A DNA stretch of 38,168 nt from Pirellulales bacterium. GTDB taxonomy: Bacteria; Planctomycetota; Planctomycetia; Pirellulales; JADZDJ01. The notes below the pieces were generated by a model. The model worked only from the letters and a program-made list of their open reading frames with translations. It ran no database searches and had not been told where the DNA came from. Shown piece by piece: positions 27,696 through 35,465 of this stretch (the first letter of the stretch is position 1; each line of letters begins with the position of its first letter). The DNA lies in contig DATJYL010000150.1 of NCBI GenBank assembly GCA_035499655.1, forward strand, positions 1-38,168, in the 5' to 3' direction. Both the position numbers and the translations under genes were made by a program.

Positions 27696-28493
27696 ATGTG
27701 TCATAATCCTCAATACGCCGCTTGGTTGGCGGCTTTCACAGGCACCATAATGCTTTCCGGCTGCGCGTTTGCGCCGCGGGGCGAATTGACCGCCGCCCAG
27801 GAACAAAATCGGCTGCTGTCGGAGCAAAGCCAGTCGCAGCAAGCCGAGATCGATAATCTACAAACGCACAACCACAAGCTGGAAGACAAGCTGATTCAGT
27901 CCGAAGAGCAGTTGGCGGCGCTGGATCAGCAAGCGCAGGCCGATCACAAACGCCTGGCCGCGCTGCAAAGCGAACTTTCCGACGGCAACGGAAATCGCTT
28001 GCCCCCCGGCTTGAGCACGCAGCTGGCCAATTTGTCGCGCCGCTACCCCAGCCTGCAGTACGATACCGCCACCGGCGCCGCCAAGCTCGATTCCGACGTG
28101 CTCTTCGATCCCGGCCAAGCCGATTTGAAAGACGATGCCCAACAAATGCTGGGCGAATTTGCCCGCATTCTGCGCGCCCCCGAAGCGCGCGATTTGAAGC
28201 TGATGGTCGTGGGGCACACCGACGCCTTAAAAATCGCCAAGCGCGAAGTGCGAGAAAAATATCCAGACAATTTCCATCTCAGCGCGGCCCGGGCCTTGGC
28301 CGTTGCCGATTATCTCAAGCAAGCCGGCGTCCCGGCACAGCGAATTGGCGTCTCGGGCTTTGGCGATCACGAGCCCATTGCCTCCAACACCACCGCCGAG
28401 GAACGGCGGCTCAATCGCCGGGTGGAAATTTTCGTGCTGCCGCCGGAGGCGCCCATCGTCGGTTGGACCGAAACCACGACGACGCTGTATTAG
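27696..28493 (+). CDS. OmpA-family peptidoglycan-binding lipoprotein
   Basis: 265 residues. The lipobox LSG-C23 marks a lipoprotein. Residues about 30-85 are a Gln/Glu-rich coiled coil. Residues about 130-255 are an OmpA-like domain starting at SDVLFDPGQADL, with VVGHTD, then YPDNFHLSAARALAVADYL, which holds the Asp and Arg expected to grip diaminopimelate of peptidoglycan, and closing NRRVEIFV. AAAGGAG seven bases before the ATG fixes the start within a longer open frame. It lies 53 bases after the HTH protein and before a strong terminator, so it should be coexpressed with it. The domain order is like Pal, but with a long coiled coil. Confidence 0.88.
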   Translation: MCHNPQYAAWLAAFTGTIMLSGCAFAPRGELTAAQEQNRLLSEQSQSQQAEIDNLQTHNHKLEDKLIQSEEQLAALDQQAQADHKRLAALQSELSDGNGNRLPPGLSTQLANLSRRYPSLQYDTATGAAKLDSDVLFDPGQADLKDDAQQMLGEFARILRAPEARDLKLMVVGHTDALKIAKREVREKYPDNFHLSAARALAVADYLKQAGVPAQRIGVSGFGDHEPIASNTTAEERRLNRRVEIFVLPPEAPIVGWTETTTTLY

Positions 28494-28533
28494 TGCGGAA
28501 TGGGAAATTTGGAAACTCGGCATTGATCCGCGA

Positions 28534-28548
28534 CGCTTGCGGTTTAGC
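28534..28548 (+). repeat. CGCTTGCGGTTTAGC motif, copy 3
   Basis: Third exact copy of the motif, about 40 bases after the OmpA-like gene stop. Confidence 0.7.
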
Positions 28549-28605
28549 AACGAGGCTAGCGAGCGGGTTCTCTTTTCGGCCCTTACTTTTGGGCCACGGC
28601 CGCTT

Positions 28606-28611
28606 TATAAT
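28606..28611 (+). promoter_or_regulatory. Isolated TATAAT (-10-like)
   Basis: A perfect TATAAT at 28606-28611 in GC-rich surroundings. The best -35 at a 17-base spacing, TTACTT (28583-28588), is poor. If active, transcription would start near 28618 and meet the terminator at 28659-28693 after about 75 bases. Confidence 0.3.
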
Positions 28612-28658
28612 CGCAGTTAGAGAAGGCGATTTTGTTTGGCGGACATTGCTAGGATGAT

Positions 28659-28693
28659 GAGGCGCTGCGAACCTGCCTGAGCGCCTCTTTTTT
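28659..28693 (+). terminator. Strong rho-independent terminator
   Basis: GAGGCGCT (28659-28666), a 13-base loop, AGCGCCTC (28680-28687), then TTTTTT. The perfect 8-base GC-rich stem and U tract make this the clearest terminator of the window. It closes the 25.8-28.5 kb unit and ends 36 bases before the next start codon, so that next gene needs its own promoter or readthrough. Confidence 0.85.
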
Positions 28694-28729
28694 CGCTTCG
28701 GCGGCGATTTTGGCCGCCCCACCCGCGAG

Positions 28730-29995
28730 ATGCCCATGGATTGTGAAAGCGTTTGCCCACGCTCCCGGTGGAGATTGTCGACCACGGTGCTTGTGGCGAC
28801 TTCAATGTTTTTGGGCGGTTGCCAAAGGGCGACTGAAATTGCCCATTACCGCGTGCCCAAGGAGCCGGAAGTCAGCACGCCGCCCGCGGAGACCGAATCC
28901 GCCAGCACCGACAGCCCAGGCGCTGCCAGCGCAGAAAGTGCGCCAACAGACCGCATGCTGGCCGCCATGGTGCCGCACGGCAATGCGGCATGGACGTTCA
29001 AACTGACCGGGTCGATTGAAGCCGTCGACAAGCATGCGGCCGCGCTGGAAGGGCTGGTTCAATCGATAACCTTTCCAGAGAAACCCGGCGGACAACCGCA
29101 GTGGAAGCTTCCCGATGGATGGACGCAGAAGGCCGGCACTTCGGAAATGCGTTTGGCCACCATCACCATTCCCGACGAGCAGCCGCCGCTGGAAATCTCG
29201 GTGGGCATGATTCCCTGGCCTGTGGCTGAGAGTGACGAACGGCTGCTGATGAACGTCAACCGCTGGCGGGGGCAAATGCAATTAAAGCCGGTCGATGCCG
29301 CTGTGATGGCGGAGAACATTCGCACGCTGGATTTGGCGGATGGTAAAGCGACGTTGATCGACCTGAAAGGAAAATTCAAAGCCGGAGGCATGACGCCGCC
29401 GTTTGCCGGCGCGGCAAGTGGTCCTGGTCCGTTACCGCCGGGTCATCCCCCGATGGCAGATTCACTTCCAACCGGCCATCCGCCCATCGCAGATTCATTG
29501 CCCGCCGGTCATCCACCGGCGGCGAATTCTTCGGCGGAGCAAGACACTGCCAGCACGCCCGATTTGCCGTTCACGTTTACCGCGCCCAGCGGGTGGAAAA
29601 AGGCGGCCCTGCCGACGTTTGCCGTGGCGGCGTTTGCGGTCGGCGAGAATTCGCCCCGGCCGGAAGTGACGATTACGCCGTTGCCGGAGTCGGCCGCAGG
29701 AATTGCCGCCAATGTCAACCGCTGGCGCGCACAATTGGGCCTGGCTGCCGCTTCGGAAGACGAACTAGCGGCCGAGGCAAAACCGTATAAAGTAGATGGA
29801 CAGCCGGCCCAATGGGTGCAATTGGTCGGTCCGGAGAGAACCAGTCCGCGGAGGTCGATTGTGGCCGTGGTGGTGGGGCACGACGGAGTGAATTGGATTT
29901 TCGCGCTGAAGGCCGAGGCGGCCGTCGCGGATAGCCAGCGGGCGAACTTCGAGAAGTTTATCGGCTCCGTGAAATTCGGCCCCGCGGCGAATTGA
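28730..29995 (+). CDS. Lipoprotein with two copies of an unknown domain
   Basis: 421 residues. A basic n-region (RSRWR) and a hydrophobic stretch lead to lipobox FLGG-C31. Residues about 85-230 and about 280-421 are homologous to each other: each has a GW start (PDGWTQKA / PSGWKKAA), a P.E beta segment, and the shared NVNRWR(G/A)Q(M/L).L block. An extra strand-like unit at about 80-120 (AWTFKLTG..., similar to WIFALK near the end) belongs to the first copy. A 33-base tandem repeat makes the linker between them. The function is unknown. The Shine-Dalgarno is poor; ATG 28736 is an alternative. It starts 36 bases after the terminator and is followed closely by the cytochrome c assembly gene. Confidence 0.75.
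   Translation: MPMDCESVCPRSRWRLSTTVLVATSMFLGGCQRATEIAHYRVPKEPEVSTPPAETESASTDSPGAASAESAPTDRMLAAMVPHGNAAWTFKLTGSIEAVDKHAAALEGLVQSITFPEKPGGQPQWKLPDGWTQKAGTSEMRLATITIPDEQPPLEISVGMIPWPVAESDERLLMNVNRWRGQMQLKPVDAAVMAENIRTLDLADGKATLIDLKGKFKAGGMTPPFAGAASGPGPLPPGHPPMADSLPTGHPPIADSLPAGHPPAANSSAEQDTASTPDLPFTFTAPSGWKKAALPTFAVAAFAVGENSPRPEVTITPLPESAAGIAANVNRWRAQLGLAAASEDELAAEAKPYKVDGQPAQWVQLVGPERTSPRRSIVAVVVGHDGVNWIFALKAEAAVADSQRANFEKFIGSVKFGPAAN
29441..29539 (+). repeat. 33-base tandem repeat coding for GHPP linkers
   Basis: Three 33-base units at 29441-29473, 29474-29506 and 29507-29539. The first two encode GHPPMADSLPT and GHPPIADSLPA; the third is diverged (GHPPAANSSAE). They form the Pro-rich hinge between the two homologous domains of the lipoprotein. 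Confidence 0.8.
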
Positions 29996-30046
29996 TTACG
30001 CAGTAAATTTCAATGTGGTAAATTGAACAGGCGGGAATTCGAACGC

Positions 30047-33000
30047 ATGGCTACCGGCGCGCTACCCAGCGGCACCTCGCACTTGCATGTCACCGGCCAT
30101 GCACGGGCAAAATCTTCTTTGCGCGCGGGCGTCATCGCTGTTTTCAAACCGCTGGCATCTTTGAAGCTAACCGTGACGCTATTCGCCCTGGCGATCTTTT
30201 TAATTTTCGCCGGCACGCTGGCCCAGGCCCGGCACGACGTGTTGTGGGTGCAGGACCATTATTTTTTCACACTGCTGGGTTGGATTGAATTCAAAACCTT
30301 TTTTCCGCCGGCGTGGTTTTCCGATTCGCCCGGGCTGTTGAACTTGCCGGGCAGCTTTCCGTTTCCCGGCGGATTTGCCCTTGGCGGGCTGATGGCCGTG
30401 AATTTATTGGCCGCTCATGCGGTGCGGTTCAAAGCGCAAACCAAGGGGCTGCGATTGTGGAGCGGGCTGGGAGTAATTGCCGTGGGCTGCCTGGTGACGT
30501 GGTTGGTGATTGTGGCCGGGCCGGGCAAAGACGGTTCGCAAACCAGTTCGCCCATCGATTGGCTGATGCTCTGGAAAATTTTTCTGGGCGCTTTGGCCTG
30601 CGCTTGCGTCGGCATTGCGGTGACGCTGTTTCAGATCGATGCCAGCCGAAAACTGGAACGCGGCGTGCTATTGGGCGTGGGAATTGGGCTGCTGAGCCTG
30701 CTGGCGTTTTTGCTGTTTCACGTCGACGCGCAAGATTTGAATCCATCGGCCATGCGCATATTATGGCAACTCTTGGAAGGAGAATTTGCCGCCGGGGTGT
30801 TGTTGATCGGCTGCGTTTTGGCGTTTCGCAAGCGGGCCGGCATCGTGCTGTTGCATGCCGGCATTGGCCTGATCATGGTCAATCAACTCGTCGTGTATTG
30901 CCTGCACAAAGAAGAGCAAATGCGGATTACCGAAGGTCAAACGGCCAATTACGCCAGCGACGTCCGCACCGTGGAACTGGCGGTGATCGATAAAAAATCG
31001 AGCACGACCGAAGATGACGTCACGGTGATTCCGGAACAAGCGTTGCGCGACAGCCTGACGGCCAAAAAGGCCATTTCCGATACGCAGCTTCCCTTTGACG
31101 TGGAAGTGCTCGATTACTACGAGAATTCCTTGCTGCGTGAAGCCACGCCGGAAGATAAGCCGATTGCCGACGCGGGCATTGGCAAAATCCTCATGATCGA
31201 ACCCCAGCATACCGTGACCGGCGCCGACAGCGGCGATCGCTTGAACGAAGCGGCGGCCTATTTGCGGCTGACCGAAAAAGGTTCCGGCAAACCGCTGGGC
31301 ACGTACTTGGTGGGCGTGGGCTATCCGCCGGAGCAAAAAGCGGCGGTCGGTGACAAAGAGTACGAAATCGCGCTGCGCTTCCAGCGCGATTACAAGCCGT
31401 ACGCCATGCACTTGCACGAAGTGCGGGGCGACATGTATTTGGGCACCAGCATTCCGCGGAATTATTCGTCGGACTTGCAATTGGTCGATCCGGCGCGAAA
31501 TGTCGATCGGCGGGTCGATATTCGCATGAACGAGCCGCTGCGCTACGGCGGCGAAACGTTCTATCAAAGCGAATTTGACGACGGTGTGCGCAGCGGCACC
31601 GGCGTCAAAGCCACCACGCTGCAAGTGGTCACGAACTTCGGTTGGATGATTCCGTACATCGCCTGCATGATTGTGGCCACGGGCTTGTTGGCGCATTTCA
31701 GCCTGACGCTGGTGCGGTTTTTGCGCCGGCGGGAAGAAGGCCAGGCCGCGCTGTTGCGAGCCGCCGCCCGACAGACTGCGGGCAAACCGTCGATCGCGCT
31801 GCCGGTGGCCGTGGCGGCTTTAGCGGTCGCCGCTTTGGCCTATGCGGCTTACGTGCCAAACGTAGGTCCCAAGGAGTTCGATTTATACAACTTCGGCAAA
31901 TTGCCCGTCATGTCCGGCGGGCGCGTGCAGCCGATGGATTCACTGGCCCGCAACACGCTGCGGTTGCTCTGCTCGCGGGAAGCGTATCTCGATCAATCGG
32001 GCATCGAATTGAAGGCCGACCAAGACGAAAAAAGTGGGCTGGAGGTGGTATCGGTCATACCAGGCAGCGCGGCCGAGCTGGCGGGCATTGTTCCGAAAGA
32101 TCGCATTGTGTCGCTGGATCATGTTGCCGACGGTGAGCTGACTTTGAAAACCGCCACGGAGCGGCTGGAAGACAACGGTCGGCCCACGGTCAAAGCCATG
32201 ATTAGCACCGGCGACCAGCCGGCGCGGGAAGTGGACATCAAGCGGGAGTACCAGCCGGCGGTGAAGTGGCTCTTGGAAGTGGCGGCGCGGCCGGAAGTGG
32301 CCGACCGGCTGCACGTGTTCCGCGTGGATAATCTTGATTTGCTGAACATGCTCGGTTTGCCGCGGCGCGAGTACTACCGCTATTCGTGGAACGAAATCAA
32401 TAAAGACCCGAAGGAAATGGAAAAAGCGTTCGATGCGTTGGGCGATCGCACGTCGGGAACGTTTTCGGTGCTGGAAAAAAAACTTTCGGAACTGCAAAGC
32501 CGGATGGATTTGTATTACGTGTTACAGGGCTCGTTCTGGAACCGGCCGGTGCCGCCGCTGCCTACGGACGAAGAGGCGAAGGCCGATCCAGAGGCGGCGG
32601 AAAAGACGACGGCGCAAATTAAAAATCGCCTTGTGGGTTTAGCGCAACTGATGCAGGCGATTATGAAACCGCATGCCGAAGTGCATCCACCGCTGGCGGT
32701 TCCCACGCTGCAATCGCGCGATTTGCACGCAGCCGCGCAGCCGGTCGAGGCGGCCGCCGCCACGTGGGAACCGTACACCATGGCCTGGCTGCGGAATTAT
32801 TTCGCCGACTTGCGGCAGCAGCCGACTAACCCGGCGGCCACGTCGCTGCAAAATATCTATGACGCTTATGCCCAGGGCGATGCCGGCGCGTTCAATCGGG
32901 CGGTGGTCGATTACTCGATGTCACTGGCGGAAAAGCCTCCGGTGCAAATGGAGCATGCCGTGCCTGGGTTCGAGGCGTGGTTCAATCATTGGAGTCCGTT

Positions 33001-33925
33001 TTTCGATTGCCAATGGCTGTACTTCGTGGCGTTTTGCTTCGTGGCGCTGTCGTGGCTTGGCTGGAGCCGGACGCTGAACCGGACCGCGTTTTGGCTGATT
33101 GCCGTTACGTTTTTGGTGCACACGTTTGCGCTGGGGGCCCGGATTTACATTTCGGGCCGGCCGCCAGTCATCAATTTGTATTCGACCGCCATCTTTATCG
33201 GCTGGGGGGCGGTGCTTTCGGGTTTGATTCTGGAATCGGTTTATCATTTGGGATTTGGCAACGTGGTGGCGTCGTTGGCCGGATTCGTCTCGCTGCTGTT
33301 GGCCGACCGGCTAACACTTCTATTGGAACCCTCCACTGGCGGCGACACCATCAGCGTGATGCAGGCCGTCCTCGATACCCAATTCTGGCTGGCTACGCAC
33401 GTGACGGTGGTGAACCTGGGCTACGCCGCCACCTATGTCGCCGGATTGCTGGGATTAATTTACGTGGTCCGCGGCTTGTTTACCCGTTCGTTAAGCACGA
33501 GCGACGGCAAAGATTTGGCCCGCATGATTTATGGCACAGTGTGCTTTGCAATTTTCTTCAGCTTTGTCGGCACGGTGCTGGGCGGGCTATGGGCCGACGA
33601 TTCCTGGGGCCGTTTTTGGGGCTGGGACCCGAAGGAAAACGGCGCGCTCATCATCGTGCTATGGAACGCGCTGGTGCTGCATGCCCGGTGGGATGGCTTG
33701 GTGAAAGATCGCGGATTGGCGCTGTTGACCATCGGCGGGAACATTGTGGTCAGTTGGTCGTACTTCGGCGTGAACCAACTGGGCGTGGGACTGCACTCGT
33801 ACGGCTTTACTGAAGGAGTGCTGCTGGCCCTGGCGATCGTTTGCGCCAGCCAACTACTGATGATTGCGATTGGATTATTGCCGCAGCGCTATTGGCGCAG
33901 CAACAGACCACAGGCCGCGGCGTGA
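30047..33925 (+). CDS. Fused cytochrome c assembly protein ResB-PDZ-CcsA
   Basis: System II cytochrome c maturation: exports heme and attaches it to apocytochrome c at the outer face of the inner membrane. It is 1292 residues. The N-terminal about 580 residues are ResB-like, with membrane helices, a large periplasmic domain and LASLKLTVTLFALAIFLIFAGT near the start. A PDZ-like domain follows at about 650-730 (GLEVVSVIPGSAAELAGIVPKDRIVSLDHV). Helical periplasmic sequence leads to the CcsA part (about 965 to the end), with the tryptophan heme motif WGRFWGWDPKENGAL near 1190 and His residues in HVTVVNLGY and LGVGLHSYGF. A TTG at 30023 would add eight residues; I prefer the ATG at 30047, but neither has a strong Shine-Dalgarno. 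Confidence 0.9.
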   Translation: MATGALPSGTSHLHVTGHARAKSSLRAGVIAVFKPLASLKLTVTLFALAIFLIFAGTLAQARHDVLWVQDHYFFTLLGWIEFKTFFPPAWFSDSPGLLNLPGSFPFPGGFALGGLMAVNLLAAHAVRFKAQTKGLRLWSGLGVIAVGCLVTWLVIVAGPGKDGSQTSSPIDWLMLWKIFLGALACACVGIAVTLFQIDASRKLERGVLLGVGIGLLSLLAFLLFHVDAQDLNPSAMRILWQLLEGEFAAGVLLIGCVLAFRKRAGIVLLHAGIGLIMVNQLVVYCLHKEEQMRITEGQTANYASDVRTVELAVIDKKSSTTEDDVTVIPEQALRDSLTAKKAISDTQLPFDVEVLDYYENSLLREATPEDKPIADAGIGKILMIEPQHTVTGADSGDRLNEAAAYLRLTEKGSGKPLGTYLVGVGYPPEQKAAVGDKEYEIALRFQRDYKPYAMHLHEVRGDMYLGTSIPRNYSSDLQLVDPARNVDRRVDIRMNEPLRYGGETFYQSEFDDGVRSGTGVKATTLQVVTNFGWMIPYIACMIVATGLLAHFSLTLVRFLRRREEGQAALLRAAARQTAGKPSIALPVAVAALAVAALAYAAYVPNVGPKEFDLYNFGKLPVMSGGRVQPMDSLARNTLRLLCSREAYLDQSGIELKADQDEKSGLEVVSVIPGSAAELAGIVPKDRIVSLDHVADGELTLKTATERLEDNGRPTVKAMISTGDQPAREVDIKREYQPAVKWLLEVAARPEVADRLHVFRVDNLDLLNMLGLPRREYYRYSWNEINKDPKEMEKAFDALGDRTSGTFSVLEKKLSELQSRMDLYYVLQGSFWNRPVPPLPTDEEAKADPEAAEKTTAQIKNRLVGLAQLMQAIMKPHAEVHPPLAVPTLQSRDLHAAAQPVEAAAATWEPYTMAWLRNYFADLRQQPTNPAATSLQNIYDAYAQGDAGAFNRAVVDYSMSLAEKPPVQMEHAVPGFEAWFNHWSPFFDCQWLYFVAFCFVALSWLGWSRTLNRTAFWLIAVTFLVHTFALGARIYISGRPPVINLYSTAIFIGWGAVLSGLILESVYHLGFGNVVASLAGFVSLLLADRLTLLLEPSTGGDTISVMQAVLDTQFWLATHVTVVNLGYAATYVAGLLGLIYVVRGLFTRSLSTSDGKDLARMIYGTVCFAIFFSFVGTVLGGLWADDSWGRFWGWDPKENGALIIVLWNALVLHARWDGLVKDRGLALLTIGGNIVVSWSYFGVNQLGVGLHSYGFTEGVLLALAIVCASQLLMIAIGLLPQRYWRSNRPQAAA

Positions 33926-34036
33926 GAATGACCAAAGATGGTGAATGACCAATGACCAAGCACGAATGACCAATCAGGCGGCAGCAAAACATTGGTCATT
34001 GGTCCCGGCGCGCCGGGATGGTCATTGGTTATTTTC
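33926..34036. repeat. AATGACCAA repeat cluster between convergent genes
   Basis: AATGACCAA occurs four times directly (33927, 33944, 33951, 33965) and its complement TTGGTCATT at 33992, with partial copies after. GACCAATGACCAA (33947-33959) and TTGGTCATTGGTC (33992-34004) form a perfect 13-base stem. A 14-base palindrome CCCGGCGCGCCGGG is at 34004-34017. It may end transcription from both sides. Confidence 0.75.
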
Positions 34037-35356
34037 TCAGTGTAAATCTCGTCCACCGCGGAGGCGGGCTTGCGGCGGCGATTGCGGGTCGCCGGGCACA
34101 ACGTCGGGCACCGGCAACATCCGCTGGAGCCAATCGGTTTGGCGCGTGGCGGGCACTTGCACGCGGCTGTCGGGCACCAGCATTTTGATCAGCGCCACGA
34201 CAGGCACAGGGGCGCCACCGGATTCGGCAAGCAACATCGCATTGCCGGCACGGATCACGGCGCCGGGCTCGCTTTGCTGGCAATGGCCGTGAATCGCCAG
34301 ACCCTTGGTGTCCAAAACGAACGCGGCCGAACATTCGGCATAGGGCAACAGCTCATCGTCCCGAATCGTACCGCCGGCGCGCATGCGAAGGAATTCGGCC
34401 GCCGATCGCAACAATGAACCGCTGACCACGCCTGGCCCGGCGTGAATGCTGCCCGTGGCTTCTTCCAATCGGCCGGCATGGAACAGCGCGTGGTTGATGG
34501 TCGCTTCGGCAACGCCGCTCATTTGATGCGGAAACTGCTCGCTAACGAGCCGGTGCAAATCGATGTTCTGTAGCCCGCCGGCGGTTACTTCCGCTTGCCA
34601 ACCGTCGGGCGTTTCGCACGCCCGAATTTTCGCGCTGCATAGGCAATCCGACCCCAAGTGATTTTCCAGCCCAAGAGTGGCACAAACCACCGGGTAGGGG
34701 AGCGATTGAATCACGATGTCACAATTGTTGCCGCCGTCATTGACGCCGGCCGCTGCGCGCGCGTCGGGAGCGGCGGTGACGCTGTGGCGCTGGAATTGCA
34801 CGATTTGGCGCGATGCATCGGCATCGGGCGTGTTCGGCAGACGAAACACGAACGACGTGCGCTGGGCATCGCTGGAGTTTTCGAAGAATGCGCCGCAATC
34901 GACCAGGGTTTGATCGCCGCCGGGCCAATGCAGCGTGAGCTCGCTGCCAACGAGACGAATGTCGGACGCCCAGCCATGCAGGCGGCGGTCGACGAGGGCT
35001 TTCAGCGCCGCGGCATGCGACAATTGCAATTCGGGCTGCGAGAGCGTTGCCAGGATAATCCCGGAAGCGTTTTCGTTGAGCTCCACTAAGCGCGCGGCGG
35101 CGATGGTTTCGCCGCTGTCCGGATCTAGCAGTTCCACGCCGTGCAGCAAGGTGCAGCCGGGCCGCGGAAAGGCGACAGCGCTGAGCTGAACCTTCAGACC
35201 CAGCGCCGATTCGAGCTGAGCCCGAACCGCCGTGGCTTGGGCCGCGCTATTCACGCGAATGCACCAGGCCAGCACCGTGGCCGTGGGCAACACACCGCAC
35301 AGCAAGAACAGCGTGCGGCAAATGAAACGTCGGGTGCGCTCGTGCAAGGGAAACAT
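34037..35356 (-). CDS. AsmA-like envelope protein, unknown function
   Basis: 439 residues. A short basic N-terminus leads into one membrane helix (about 10-32), and the rest is periplasmic and beta-rich. The first part after the helix, with a QLESALGLKVQLSAVAFPRPG segment followed by GVELLDP and repeating short strands, resembles the start of AsmA-type proteins, which are linked to lipid transport between membranes. The similarity is of pattern, not of a firm motif. GGAG lies eight bases before the ATG at 35356. The gene starts 110 bases after aroC on the same strand, with opposed heptamer repeat arrays between. Confidence 0.6.
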   Translation of the reverse strand: MFPLHERTRRFICRTLFLLCGVLPTATVLAWCIRVNSAAQATAVRAQLESALGLKVQLSAVAFPRPGCTLLHGVELLDPDSGETIAAARLVELNENASGIILATLSQPELQLSHAAALKALVDRRLHGWASDIRLVGSELTLHWPGGDQTLVDCGAFFENSSDAQRTSFVFRLPNTPDADASRQIVQFQRHSVTAAPDARAAAGVNDGGNNCDIVIQSLPYPVVCATLGLENHLGSDCLCSAKIRACETPDGWQAEVTAGGLQNIDLHRLVSEQFPHQMSGVAEATINHALFHAGRLEEATGSIHAGPGVVSGSLLRSAAEFLRMRAGGTIRDDELLPYAECSAAFVLDTKGLAIHGHCQQSEPGAVIRAGNAMLLAESGGAPVPVVALIKMLVPDSRVQVPATRQTDWLQRMLPVPDVVPGDPQSPPQARLRGGRDLH

Positions 35357-35373
35357 CCGTGTCTCCAGGGGAA

Positions 35374-35401
35374 GCGATTAGCGATTAGCAATTAGCGATT
35401 A
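35374..35401. repeat. Heptamer array GCGATTA x4
   Basis: Four consecutive units, GCGATTA, GCGATTA, GCAATTA, GCGATTA, the reverse-complement form of the TCGCTAA family at 16421-16455. It lies upstream of the AsmA-like gene start at 35356. Confidence 0.75.
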
Positions 35402-35432
35402 GCAAGAATTCAGATTGCGGTTTTCGCCTCTT

Positions 35433-35460
35433 TGGCTAATGGCTAGTCGTTAGTTGCTTT
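35433..35460. repeat. Heptamer array TGGCTAA family, opposite orientation
   Basis: Units TGGCTAA, TGGCTAG, TCGTTAG and a decayed TTGCTTT. It faces the array at 35374-35401, so the two can pair imperfectly into a stem just past the aroC stop. Confidence 0.65.
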
Positions 35461-35465
35461 GTTTG

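Noticed and set aside
16421-35460. Heptamer arrays as a CRISPR
   Set aside because: Units are seven bases with no spacers; no cas gene is present.
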